Virus record (IMG/VR): IMGVR_UViG_3300006920_005224
Coordinates: 1-20,972 of that record
Reading direction: 5' to 3' (one strand)
DNA from: a virus
Length of the DNA stretch: 20,972 nt
Part shown: piece after piece, positions 13,270-20,140 of the stretch
Layout of the letters: each line of letters starts with the position of its first letter
How positions within the stretch are numbered: position 1 is the first letter of the stretch
Notes under the pieces: model-generated
Told to the model about the DNA's origin: nothing
Seen by the model: the letters and a program-made list of their open reading frames with translations, nothing else
The model's database searches: none
Program-made: the position numbers and the translations under genes

Positions 13270-13424
13270 TATTGCATCTCTCTTATTTGTTGTTCTCGCG
13301 CCTTCATCTGATTAATTAATAAAGTAACGTATACTTCCCTTTCCCACGGCATCATACTATAAAGATCTGCTAGTGAATAACTATGATTTTCCATTAATTG
13401 AAAGTTTGTTTCAAAGTGATTCAC
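13269..13424 (-). CDS. 51: gp51-like hub/tape-measure chaperone segment, probably expressed by -1 frameshift
   Basis: A frame open from 13457 to the TAA at 13269 encodes a polypeptide with HSYSLADLYSMMPWEREVY and a charged helical end, a pattern I associate with gp51-type hub-assembly proteins and with the frameshifted chaperone extensions of other phages. The only possible starts are GTG at 13424 (51 aa, coordinates given) and ATG at 13394 (41 aa), and neither has a ribosome site. The frame is open back to the slippery heptamer at the end of gp26, so expression as a gp26 fusion (60 extra residues, about 297 aa in total) is the preferred reading. The stop overlaps the tape-measure start. Confidence 0.6.
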   Translation of the reverse strand: MNHFETNFQLMENHSYSLADLYSMMPWEREVYVTLLINQMKAREQQIREMQ

Positions 13425-13444
13425 TAGGTTTTCGTGAGAAAGGG

Positions 13445-14161
13445 CTATTCGAAAAAATCAGATAATCCTCTTAAAGTTGTTTGGTTTTTATGTTTACAGC
13501 CTTCACACTCGAACTCCACGCCTAATTTCATGCTAGGTGTATTAAGTACAAATTCTCTAAGCTTTTCAAATTGGCGTGACGTCATACTATTAACAAAGGC
13601 TTCTAATTCTTCTTTGGGCTCTTCGTTTACCTGCAGACGCTCATCTTGGGTAAGAACCGCCTCAATGCTGTTCATAATAATAGCGTAAAGCCTTGATATA
13701 TCGTCTTTTGCTTCAGCAATTTCAGGCTGCGATAAAGAATCATTATACGAGAGATATTTCATCTCTAAAGAAATTCCCGGGCTAATCTCAATAATATTTG
13801 ATGTATCATCGGGAAATTCTACAGTCACATCATTTAGGTTTAGGGTTACTGATGTTTCATGTTCACATTCTTCACAAAGAAAAAATAGATCACTAGTTTC
13901 GCCGACCGATTTACTCCGGATCTTTAGGAAAAGGTATTCGGCATCAAATGATGATAGTTTATTAACGTCAATGGGGTCTTCAATACAAGCTTGAACCAAA
14001 TCCAGTGTTGCTCTGGTAATTTGATTTATATCATCAGACTCAGCTGCAATTAATAGTACCTTTTCTTCGCCAACGAGATAAGGCCTAAACCTGGTCTTTT
14101 TGTTCATCGAAGGGATAGTCACCTCATACTTTGGTGCATCATTTAACTTGGGTAGTGCCAT
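13445..14161 (-). CDS. 26: Baseplate hub subunit gp26 (T4_baseplate family), zinc-ribbon-like
   Basis: The 238-aa protein fits the gp26 family (PF12322): N-terminal beta segment YEVTIPSMNKKTRFRPYLVGEEKVLL, then IDVNKLSSFDAEYLFLKIR, then two CxxC knuckles, C96-x2-C99 (FLCEECEH) and C219-x2-C222 (FECEGCKH), which probably form one zinc ribbon. In T4 gp26 is needed for hub assembly. Here it lies between the tail tube and the tape measure candidate, which is the place of the tail assembly chaperone in other long-tailed phages. Its last codons contain T TTT TTC just before the TAG. AAGGA lies upstream of the ATG. The family call is firm; the chaperone role is inferred. Confidence 0.8.
   Translation of the reverse strand: MALPKLNDAPKYEVTIPSMNKKTRFRPYLVGEEKVLLIAAESDDINQITRATLDLVQACIEDPIDVNKLSSFDAEYLFLKIRSKSVGETSDLFFLCEECEHETSVTLNLNDVTVEFPDDTSNIIEISPGISLEMKYLSYNDSLSQPEIAEAKDDISRLYAIIMNSIEAVLTQDERLQVNEEPKEELEAFVNSMTSRQFEKLREFVLNTPSMKLGVEFECEGCKHKNQTTLRGLSDFFE
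13451..13457 (-). promoter_or_regulatory. Putative -1 ribosomal frameshift site T TTT TTC
   Basis: On the - strand gp26 reads GAT TTT TTC GAA TAG. The heptamer T TTT TTC obeys X XXY YYZ in the gp26 frame, two codons before the stop. After a -1 slip the reading continues as CGA ATA GCC and runs through the gp51-like frame to 13269. The -1 frame has a TGA immediately upstream of the heptamer, so the open overlap begins at the slip site. Confidence 0.6.
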
Positions 14162-14179
14162 TCATTATATCCTTATAAT

Positions 14180-14887
14180 TTAAAATAGTTTATCTAGAAG
14201 ATCTTCGACTTTGCTTTCAAAGAAACTTTCAACTTTATATAGCGGGTTAGAAGTAGACACCCAATTTCTGTAGCTGAGCTGTACACTTAATTCAATTACA
14301 TCTTCTTGTGAGTTACCCAGCTCAATGGTATTCATAGTTGTTGGGAATGCTTCTCTTAGTTCGCACTCATACACAATCTGATTGCCTCCTAAGAATCCAA
14401 CTTCGAGCGATCCCTGTGCTAAATTGATTGGACCAACCTTAGGAAGAAACTGTTGGATAAGCGACGGAATAGAAGGAATTCCAAGTGGGGTTTGGTATAC
14501 GGGAAGATCGGTACCTTTTGTTAGTTGCTGGATTTTTATATCAAATGCATAGTCTCTTAAGTAACCCACTTCAAGTGTACTTTGATTAATGCACAAATTT
14601 TGCCAGCGTTCAAAGTAGGTACGAATGCCGTAGTCATTCAGTAGTAAAAATGATAACTGTACGTCGTCGTATGCTTGATCGTATGCGACCTTTTGATTGA
14701 TAAGACCAATCTTACGTTCTTGGGTCATGATCTGGCGACCAGGTATATTCACACCAGTACAAAGAAGGTTTACCTCTTGTGAAGTAGCACCTGGTATTGC
14801 TGGAAAGAATACCCTGAATACATTACCTCTAGCTAGTCCACGTTTCTGTGACACCAGACCTTTTAGTTCGTTAATCGAATCAGCCAT
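14180..14887 (-). CDS. 19: Tail tube protein gp19
   Basis: The 235-aa protein fits the T4 gp19 tube family, which stacks as hexamers inside the sheath and caps onto the baseplate. Visible features are the N-terminal ARGNVFRVFFP strand, the LLCTGVNIPGRQI turn, AYDDVQLSFLLLNDYGIRTYFERWQ (the conserved strand-helix), and a C-terminal YECELREAFPTTMNTIELGN, then VIELSVQLSYRNW. It is longer than T4 gp19 (163 aa), mainly through a Pro/Gly-rich insertion at about residues 124-160. It overlaps the preceding - strand gene by 8 bases and is followed by gp26. A high-copy product is expected. Confidence 0.88.
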   Translation of the reverse strand: MADSINELKGLVSQKRGLARGNVFRVFFPAIPGATSQEVNLLCTGVNIPGRQIMTQERKIGLINQKVAYDQAYDDVQLSFLLLNDYGIRTYFERWQNLCINQSTLEVGYLRDYAFDIKIQQLTKGTDLPVYQTPLGIPSIPSLIQQFLPKVGPINLAQGSLEVGFLGGNQIVYECELREAFPTTMNTIELGNSQEDVIELSVQLSYRNWVSTSNPLYKVESFFESKVEDLLDKLF

Positions 14888-15470
14888 TCATTTTCTTTCT
14901 GGAATCTTTGTAGACTTGGGTCTTACTTGCTTTCTGGAAGTCAGCTGTCGGAAGAAACGTCGCGATTTCCCATTCTGGTGCTTCCACCATAGCAAATCTG
15001 GATCTTACATTAGCACTCAGATAATGTTTAATACAAGGTTTAAAATACTTCATTTTGGCTGCACGCTGTAGCATATCATATGTTATATTAAATTTAGTAC
15101 TATCATCATACAGTCTATTGTTAGTTACATCAAGTAACGCATCAAGAAATTTAGCACGCAGAAGAGGCGGAAGGTAGTGTAGATTTAAGCCTAAGAAGCC
15201 ACCTTCTGCTTTCCCAATTATAATCACCAGAGGAAAAGAGTCATAATATGGTAGTGTCTTTTTATGCTTAGGATCGTAGAAGAACATATACATGTTACCT
15301 ATTGCACTACGATTCTTTAGCTGAACTGGCTCTTCTTTCATTAAAGCATTACGGTTAACCCTACGCATAGTAGCAGCTTTCTTACGGAACCACTCACGTG
15401 ACTCCGTTGTGCGCAAGGTAATGCCCTTGCGAAATGCTTCAATTTCTAAGGTGTAAAATAAATTGCTCAT
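14880..15470 (-). CDS. Conserved T4-like structural protein, unassigned
   Basis: The 196-aa basic protein contains KTLPYYDSFPLVI, GGFLGLNLHYLPPLLRAKFLDAL and FKPCIKHYLSANVRSRF, a pattern I have seen in T4-like phages, but I cannot fix its T4 number. Its place between gp4 and gp19 makes a head- or tail-completion protein (gp2- or gp3-type) possible. The high Lys/Arg content of the first 70 residues would suit DNA or neck contact. It starts after a GGATATT ribosome region and near a variant late box (CATAAATA). Its stop overlaps the gp19 start. Confidence 0.6.
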   Translation of the reverse strand: MSNLFYTLEIEAFRKGITLRTTESREWFRKKAATMRRVNRNALMKEEPVQLKNRSAIGNMYMFFYDPKHKKTLPYYDSFPLVIIIGKAEGGFLGLNLHYLPPLLRAKFLDALLDVTNNRLYDDSTKFNITYDMLQRAAKMKYFKPCIKHYLSANVRSRFAMVEAPEWEIATFLPTADFQKASKTQVYKDSRKKMNG

Positions 15471-15495
15471 GTATAATATCCGTTATTCATACATC

Positions 15496-15503
15496 TATTT
15501 ATG
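15496..15503 (-). promoter_or_regulatory. Variant late promoter CATAAATA
   Basis: CATAAATAG reads on the - strand 26 bases before the 15470 start, one mismatch from the T4 late consensus and overlapping the gp4 stop region. It may give extra late transcription of the structural gene and gp19. Confidence 0.4.
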
Positions 15504-15984
15504 TTGTTTTCTTACGCTTTTTATAAGGCTTAAGAGGTTTAGTTGACTTAGGTTTAATCCCCATTTTATGCAACGTGTCTTCTGTCCAAATCTGAAATCC
15601 CCATCCTCTGTCAGCCGCATAGTTCTGTGCAGCTGCCCATTTGTTCATATTCTTAACGTATGTTAGACCTTCTGTAATATAACGCTTTGTTTTACGTCCA
15701 GTAAATGTAGGAGGCTTTGTTTCTTTGTCGGGTTTAATTTCAACAAGAATTGTTTTACCATTCATATAGTTGATCTTAAGATCCATAAAGTATCGATGGT
15801 ACTTTTTATCTACCTCATAGAAGTATGGTATGACTACTTCCTCACTACTCCAAGATTTTATATCGGCATTTTCATCGCAGTATTTAAAGCAATACTTTTC
15901 CCAAAGTGATCTATATACTACCTTTGTGTGATCTCCTGCGTATTTCTTTGGGTTTTTAACTTTGTATTTGCCAGAATAAGCCAT
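15499..15984 (-). CDS. 4: Head completion protein gp4 (nuclease fold)
   Basis: The 161-aa protein matches T4 gp4 well by eye: MAYSGKYKVKNPKKYAGD, YRSLWEKYCFKYCDENADIKSW, VVIPYF, RYFMDLKINY, ILVEIKPDKETKPP, KWAAAQNYAADRGW and IWTEDTLHKMGI. E29, D68 and E82-x-K84 form a PD-(D/E)xK/Vsr-like nuclease site. In T4 the protein finishes filled heads before tail joining. The start is placed at MAYSG (15984), as in T4, rather than at an upstream ATG at 16017 that would fall inside the late promoter and add 11 unlikely residues. A perfect late promoter lies 36 bases upstream. Confidence 0.92.
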   Translation of the reverse strand: MAYSGKYKVKNPKKYAGDHTKVVYRSLWEKYCFKYCDENADIKSWSSEEVVIPYFYEVDKKYHRYFMDLKINYMNGKTILVEIKPDKETKPPTFTGRKTKRYITEGLTYVKNMNKWAAAQNYAADRGWGFQIWTEDTLHKMGIKPKSTKPLKPYKKRKKTT

Positions 15985-15993
15985 AGTTTTCCA

Positions 15994-16001
15994 TATAAAT
16001 A
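15994..16001 (+). promoter_or_regulatory. T4-type late promoter TATAAATA (rightward)
   Basis: An exact TATAAATA on the + strand, followed by ATG bases, lies 36 bases before the gp48 start. Expected RNA start is near 16007. It should drive the gp48-gp53-hub-gp5 operon. Confidence 0.8.
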
Positions 16002-16019
16002 ATGATAAGATTTCCAATT

Positions 16020-16027
16020 TATTTATA
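16020..16027 (-). promoter_or_regulatory. T4-type late promoter TATAAATA (leftward)
   Basis: An exact TATAAATA on the - strand lies 35 bases before the gp4 start. Expected RNA start is near 16014. It should drive gp4, the 196-aa gene, gp19, gp26 and the tape measure candidate. It faces the rightward box with 18 bases between them. Confidence 0.8.
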
Positions 16028-16037
16028 AGGGAAAAAG

Positions 16038-17042
16038 ATGCAGGGATTTTTTAAGTACCCTCTCCATAACGACCAAGACTATCAGGGCCGAATGGTGTTT
16101 CAGGTGGTAAATGAAGCGGCTGAAAGGATATCTGCCATTGACTATGCAGGCGCAGGTGCTGCAGCAGCAAGCGCATTAGGTGAAACGATATCTACCGTAG
16201 GCACTGCAGTTGGAGCAGCAGCTCGATCTGCATTCTCTGCGCTCCCATCTGGTGCAGAGCAAGGTGGACGTACTTTAGTTTTTAATAGACAAAACGGCGA
16301 ATACGTCGGTGCAAGTAAGCAACTCACTGCGCTTACTGATAGAAAAGTAACGCTCTTTCTTCCGCAGGCTATTCAAATTCAAGATGCAGTATCATATGAC
16401 AATAACGTAGAGCTTGGTGCAATTGGTGGTGCTATGGCCAATAACTTAGGTCAAACTGCAAGCCTTGCTAATGCTATTGGTAAAGGCAGCGAAATAGCTA
16501 ATAAAACAATTAAGGCCCTTTCGCAAGGAAATTTATCTGCAATTACCTCTGAACAGGCTTCACTTGCTTCTCAGCAGGTTCTTAAGAATACTGGTGGTGC
16601 AAGAGGTGCAAGTGCAGCAAACGCTCTTAGTAGTGTAACTGGTACTACTGCAAATCCGAATACCCGGACCCTATTCAGACAAGTACCTATACGTAATTTC
16701 GCATTCAACTTTACTCTTATTCCTACAAGTCGTCAAGAAGCTGAACAGATCAAATCCATTATTAAGTTTTTCCGTGAAGAGCTTTACCCAGAAGCATTAA
16801 CAGTCGGCGGTGTCGATTATGGATATAGATTCCCAAACAGAATGCTTATTAGACTTACATATAGAAATAGAGATATTCCTGGTGTTAAATTTCTTCCAGT
16901 CTATCTTCAGAGCTTTAATGCTGTTTATAACGCGAATGGTATGGGTATGCACTCAGATGGTAACTTTACAGAGGTCCAAATCAGTATGAACTTTACTGAA
17001 ACTAAACCGCTGGCCAAACAAGATATAGAAAGAGGTTACTGA
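16038..17042 (+). CDS. 48: Baseplate tail tube cap/initiator, gp48 family
   Basis: The 334-aa protein has the gp48/gp54-type layout: an N-terminal strand region (YPLHNDQDYQGRMVFQVV), a long Ala/Gly/Ser-rich middle (about 37-70 and 125-205), VTLFLPQAIQIQDAVSYDN, and a C-terminal tube-like domain VPIRNFAFNFTLIPTSRQEA, IIKFFREELYPEA, FTEVQISMNFTETK. In T4 gp48 and gp54 join the baseplate hub to the first tube ring. I prefer gp48 as in annotated marine relatives, but gp54 is a paralogue and cannot be excluded. AAGGGA precedes the ATG. Its stop overlaps gp53 as TGATG. Confidence 0.75.
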   Translation: MQGFFKYPLHNDQDYQGRMVFQVVNEAAERISAIDYAGAGAAAASALGETISTVGTAVGAAARSAFSALPSGAEQGGRTLVFNRQNGEYVGASKQLTALTDRKVTLFLPQAIQIQDAVSYDNNVELGAIGGAMANNLGQTASLANAIGKGSEIANKTIKALSQGNLSAITSEQASLASQQVLKNTGGARGASAANALSSVTGTTANPNTRTLFRQVPIRNFAFNFTLIPTSRQEAEQIKSIIKFFREELYPEALTVGGVDYGYRFPNRMLIRLTYRNRDIPGVKFLPVYLQSFNAVYNANGMGMHSDGNFTEVQISMNFTETKPLAKQDIERGY

Positions 17043-17785
17043 TGTCAGGAACATTTTTTAAGAATTTTCCCCTACTTGCTTATCAGTTTGGAAATGAGGT
17101 TACACCCGTACTTTTCCAAAATATTTCTGCATATGTTTCTTTAATTGACGAGATTAAAGACGAGGCAACTGCTTATACTACCATTACTATTAATGATGGT
17201 GAACGTCCTGATACACTATCCTATAAGCTTTATGGCGATGAAACCTTTTATTGGACGTTTTTCTTTTTAAATAATGATATCCGTGAAAGTGGTTGGCCAC
17301 TGACAGAGAATGAAGTTTATGAATATGCTAGCAAATTTTATCCGAACTGGACTGTTACAACCCAAGCTCCTATCCATAATATTTTTCTTGAGGGCCAGAA
17401 CATTGAGGGACTAAGCTCCGATGCTACTGGCACTGTGGTAAAACGGTTTCTTGATATGGGACAGATCATTGTAAATAAAAATGATCCAAATGGGGTACGA
17501 GATTTTAGAGCAAATGAGATAATTCGGTCAAACAATAATTTTGCAGATATCGTAGAAACATCAGGTGCAGTATTACAATATAACTCGGTACATCATTACG
17601 AGAATACCGATGGCGAATGGGTTGATATAGATCCATTTAATCCAAATACCTCAGGTCTTATTCCTGTCACGTATCTGGAACGTCTTAGGAATTTAAACGA
17701 CAAACTAAGAGAGATTAAGGTATTTACACCTGAAACGGTTGTACAGGTTCAATCTGAATTCAGCAAACTTATGCTAAAAGGTTAA
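17042..17785 (+). CDS. 53: Baseplate wedge subunit gp53
   Basis: The 247-aa protein has the gp53 core: YTTITINDGERPDTLSYKLYGDETFYWTFFFLNN, which corresponds to the T4 gp53 stretch RPEELANAIYGNPQLYWVLL, then WPLTENEVYEYASKFYPNW and a C-terminal LNDKLREIKVFTPETVVQV resembling the T4 ending LRQIKIIAKSDINSF. It is longer than T4 gp53 (196 aa) through a middle insertion at about 105-200. gp53 clamps the wedges to the central hub. The operon position next to gp48 and before the hub genes supports the call. Confidence 0.87.
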   Translation: MSGTFFKNFPLLAYQFGNEVTPVLFQNISAYVSLIDEIKDEATAYTTITINDGERPDTLSYKLYGDETFYWTFFFLNNDIRESGWPLTENEVYEYASKFYPNWTVTTQAPIHNIFLEGQNIEGLSSDATGTVVKRFLDMGQIIVNKNDPNGVRDFRANEIIRSNNNFADIVETSGAVLQYNSVHHYENTDGEWVDIDPFNPNTSGLIPVTYLERLRNLNDKLREIKVFTPETVVQVQSEFSKLMLKG

Positions 17786-17787
17786 TA

Positions 17788-19119
17788 ATGACTGATCAAA
17801 AACCATTTCAATCGTCTAATGATTACACCATTAAAAGTGTTACTGTAACAAGTGACACTGGAACAGTAATCAATATTGCAAATCTTGTTGCACAGTTAGA
17901 GATTTTTGAAAGTCTAGAAAGACCGTATCTTACTGGGATAATGTTAATCCGGGATGATGTTGATTTTGTTGACGGCATTTCCTTTAATGGCACAGAAAGA
18001 TGTGTTATTACTATTGAGCAACCGCTGAGTAATGGTGTCCCAATTACTATTAATTTTATTCTAAGAAAAATTAATTCAGTAAGAAAGACCAATGACCAAA
18101 CCGAAATTCTAAGTATATCACTGATTGAAGAAGTAGCTTTTAACTCACAGCTACAAAAATTATCAACATCTTATACAGGAAGACCTGACGAGATCATACA
18201 AAAGATCTTTGAGGATGTTGATGAGACAATTGACATGCCAATTATTGTTCCTGCGCAATCGCCTAATATTAAATACTTAATCCCTAATCTGACTGCAATG
18301 AGTGCTGCAGACACTGTTAAGTCCAGATGCTCAACGGAAAATGGTATGCCATTCTTTCTTTATAAGACTATGAATGAGCCAAACATAAAATTAAAATCAT
18401 TAGAAGAAATGATGGCTACTCCACCCTGGAATCAGGGTAAACCCTATCGCTACTCTCAGGCATACACCAACAGCCAAGTTAATTTAACGGCTGAAGCGCT
18501 TGCTTATTCTGTAGAAAAGTTTTCATACGCTACCAAGGATGACACGCTTTCACTTATAGAAGCTGGATCAGTTACTAGCTCAATTGATATGATTGACCTT
18601 ACCACAGGGGTCAAAGAATCATTCTCATTCAATGCACAGGCCGCATTTCAAGGCCTATATGACACTGGCGTTCTTACTCCAGATAATAACCCAGTGTTAT
18701 CATCGAAGTATACCTTTAACGACTTAGATCTTACAAATGCACCAGCAAAAACAATTAGTAGAGTGATAACTACCTCCACATATAATGGTTATAAAAATCT
18801 TTTTGAAGAAACCTCTCCAGCTCTGTTTAAGCTAGATTTCGTAAGAAGAGCGTTTAAAAATATAATGCTTAAAAGCTCTATTAGTATAACGGTACCGGGC
18901 ATTCATTACCTTACGGGAGTGAACAAAAGTATCGGGACTCAAATACAATTCTTCTATCATAACAATAACTCTGTCTCTATAGATAAACTTTCTTCGGAAG
19001 ACGATTTAAGAGATCGAAAAAGATCTGGTAAATACATTGTGTATGCAGCAAGACATTTGTTTGTGGCAAATAAGCATACGGTAGATCTTCAAGCAGTTAA
19101 ACTAGGGAATGAAAAATAA
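17788..19119 (+). CDS. Baseplate hub protein, gp27-like
   Basis: The 443-aa protein is mostly beta-rich, with LEIFESLERPYLTGIMLIRDD near the N-terminus, ISLIEEVAFNSQLQKLSTSYTGRPDEIIQKIFED (about 110-145) and a C-terminal IGTQIQFFYHNN followed by SGKYIVYAARHLF. The RPYLTG strand, the helical GRPDEIIQKI segment and the final YIVYAARH strand fit the tube-domain hub proteins represented by T4 gp27 and P2 gpD, which hold gp5. It lies directly before gp5, two bases after gp53 and with a one-base overlap with gp5. No close gp27 match is claimed, so the symbol is left empty. Confidence 0.65.
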   Translation: MTDQKPFQSSNDYTIKSVTVTSDTGTVINIANLVAQLEIFESLERPYLTGIMLIRDDVDFVDGISFNGTERCVITIEQPLSNGVPITINFILRKINSVRKTNDQTEILSISLIEEVAFNSQLQKLSTSYTGRPDEIIQKIFEDVDETIDMPIIVPAQSPNIKYLIPNLTAMSAADTVKSRCSTENGMPFFLYKTMNEPNIKLKSLEEMMATPPWNQGKPYRYSQAYTNSQVNLTAEALAYSVEKFSYATKDDTLSLIEAGSVTSSIDMIDLTTGVKESFSFNAQAAFQGLYDTGVLTPDNNPVLSSKYTFNDLDLTNAPAKTISRVITTSTYNGYKNLFEETSPALFKLDFVRRAFKNIMLKSSISITVPGIHYLTGVNKSIGTQIQFFYHNNNSVSIDKLSSEDDLRDRKRSGKYIVYAARHLFVANKHTVDLQAVKLGNEK

Positions 19120-20138
19120 TGCCTGATATTATTAATTCAGAATTTTATGGTGATCAAGTAAGATGGTTTGTTGGTGTTGTTATAGCTGTAGGAGAAGACG
19201 AACCAAAACTCGGTAGGGTTAAGGTTAGGATTTACGGTATCCACGGTGACGAATCACAGGTGCCAGAAGAAGATCTGCCATATGCACAAACGCTTGTGCC
19301 TACTACTGAGCCTGGTGTATCAGGACTGGGTAGAAATCCTTATCTTCAACCGGGTGCAACAGTATTCGGTGTGTTTTTAGATGGTAAACATTCTCAGTCT
19401 CCTTTAGTACTAGGATCTATTCCTACGATACAAACCCCTTCTATCACTCAATTAAATAATCAGTCACAAGATGAGAAGTTTAATGATGTCACAAAACAGA
19501 CCCAAGGGTTTACCGTACCTGGTACGCCAGGTACTGGTACAGGAGGCCGCACTGGCATCCAGAGCGCGCTCGCTGGAGGTCTTGATTCGTTTAATGTAGA
19601 TCCTGATGCACCTGCTGGTACTAACGTACAGATTGCTTGGGAATACTTTAAATCCCTTGATAGATATCCTGACGCTGCCATTGCTGGCTTGCTTGGTAAC
19701 TTCTTAGCTGAATCAGGCAGTGGTAGCCCTATAGATATCCAAACCTCTGCAAGAGGCGATATTGGGTTAAAGGTTCCAGAAGATCAATCATTTGGTATTG
19801 CTCAGTGGTACAATATGGGTGGAGATCCTAATAGTAGATTTGCACAGCTTATTGCATTCTGCGATCGCATCGGTAAGCCAAAAGAAGATCTTCTTGCCCA
19901 ACTTGCATTTGTTGACTGGGAGCTTTCGAATACTAGATGGCTCGGTGGAGAAGAACTTAAGAAAAAGCCTACTGCAACACTGGCAGCTATTCATGTGCAC
20001 AGAAAATATGAAAGACCTGCGCTTGAGAAACCTAAAAAGCTTAGTCCGGTAGATGGTCAGCCGATGCGACTTCATGAAGCAAAAAGAATTAAGTATGCTA
20101 AGATGGTTTACAATCACTTTACCCGTAAGGCCCAATAA
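19119..20138 (+). CDS. 5: Baseplate hub gp5: OB-fold plus tail lysozyme
   Basis: The 339-aa protein has the gp5-type OB-fold at about residues 14-102 (FVGVVIAV, GRVKVRIYGIHG, QPGATVFGVFLDGKHSQSPLVLGSIP), a Gly/Thr/Pro linker (about 130-147), and a C-terminal domain (about 168-338) with GLLGNFLAESG (candidate catalytic E198) and SFGIAQW, which matches the phage tail lysozyme type (PF18013) rather than the T4L-like domain of T4 gp5. It would digest peptidoglycan during tail penetration. T4 gp5 (575 aa) carries a C-terminal triple beta-helix spike, and none is visible here, so the spike must come from another protein. It lies at the end of the gp48-gp53-hub set. Confidence 0.85.
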   Translation: MPDIINSEFYGDQVRWFVGVVIAVGEDEPKLGRVKVRIYGIHGDESQVPEEDLPYAQTLVPTTEPGVSGLGRNPYLQPGATVFGVFLDGKHSQSPLVLGSIPTIQTPSITQLNNQSQDEKFNDVTKQTQGFTVPGTPGTGTGGRTGIQSALAGGLDSFNVDPDAPAGTNVQIAWEYFKSLDRYPDAAIAGLLGNFLAESGSGSPIDIQTSARGDIGLKVPEDQSFGIAQWYNMGGDPNSRFAQLIAFCDRIGKPKEDLLAQLAFVDWELSNTRWLGGEELKKKPTATLAAIHVHRKYERPALEKPKKLSPVDGQPMRLHEAKRIKYAKMVYNHFTRKAQ

Positions 20139-20140
20139 AA

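Noticed and set aside
13269-13394. Independent gp51-like gene started at the ATG at 13394
   Set aside because: There is no ribosome site, it would lose conserved-looking upstream residues, and the frame is open back to a slippery site; kept only as an alternative to frameshift expression.
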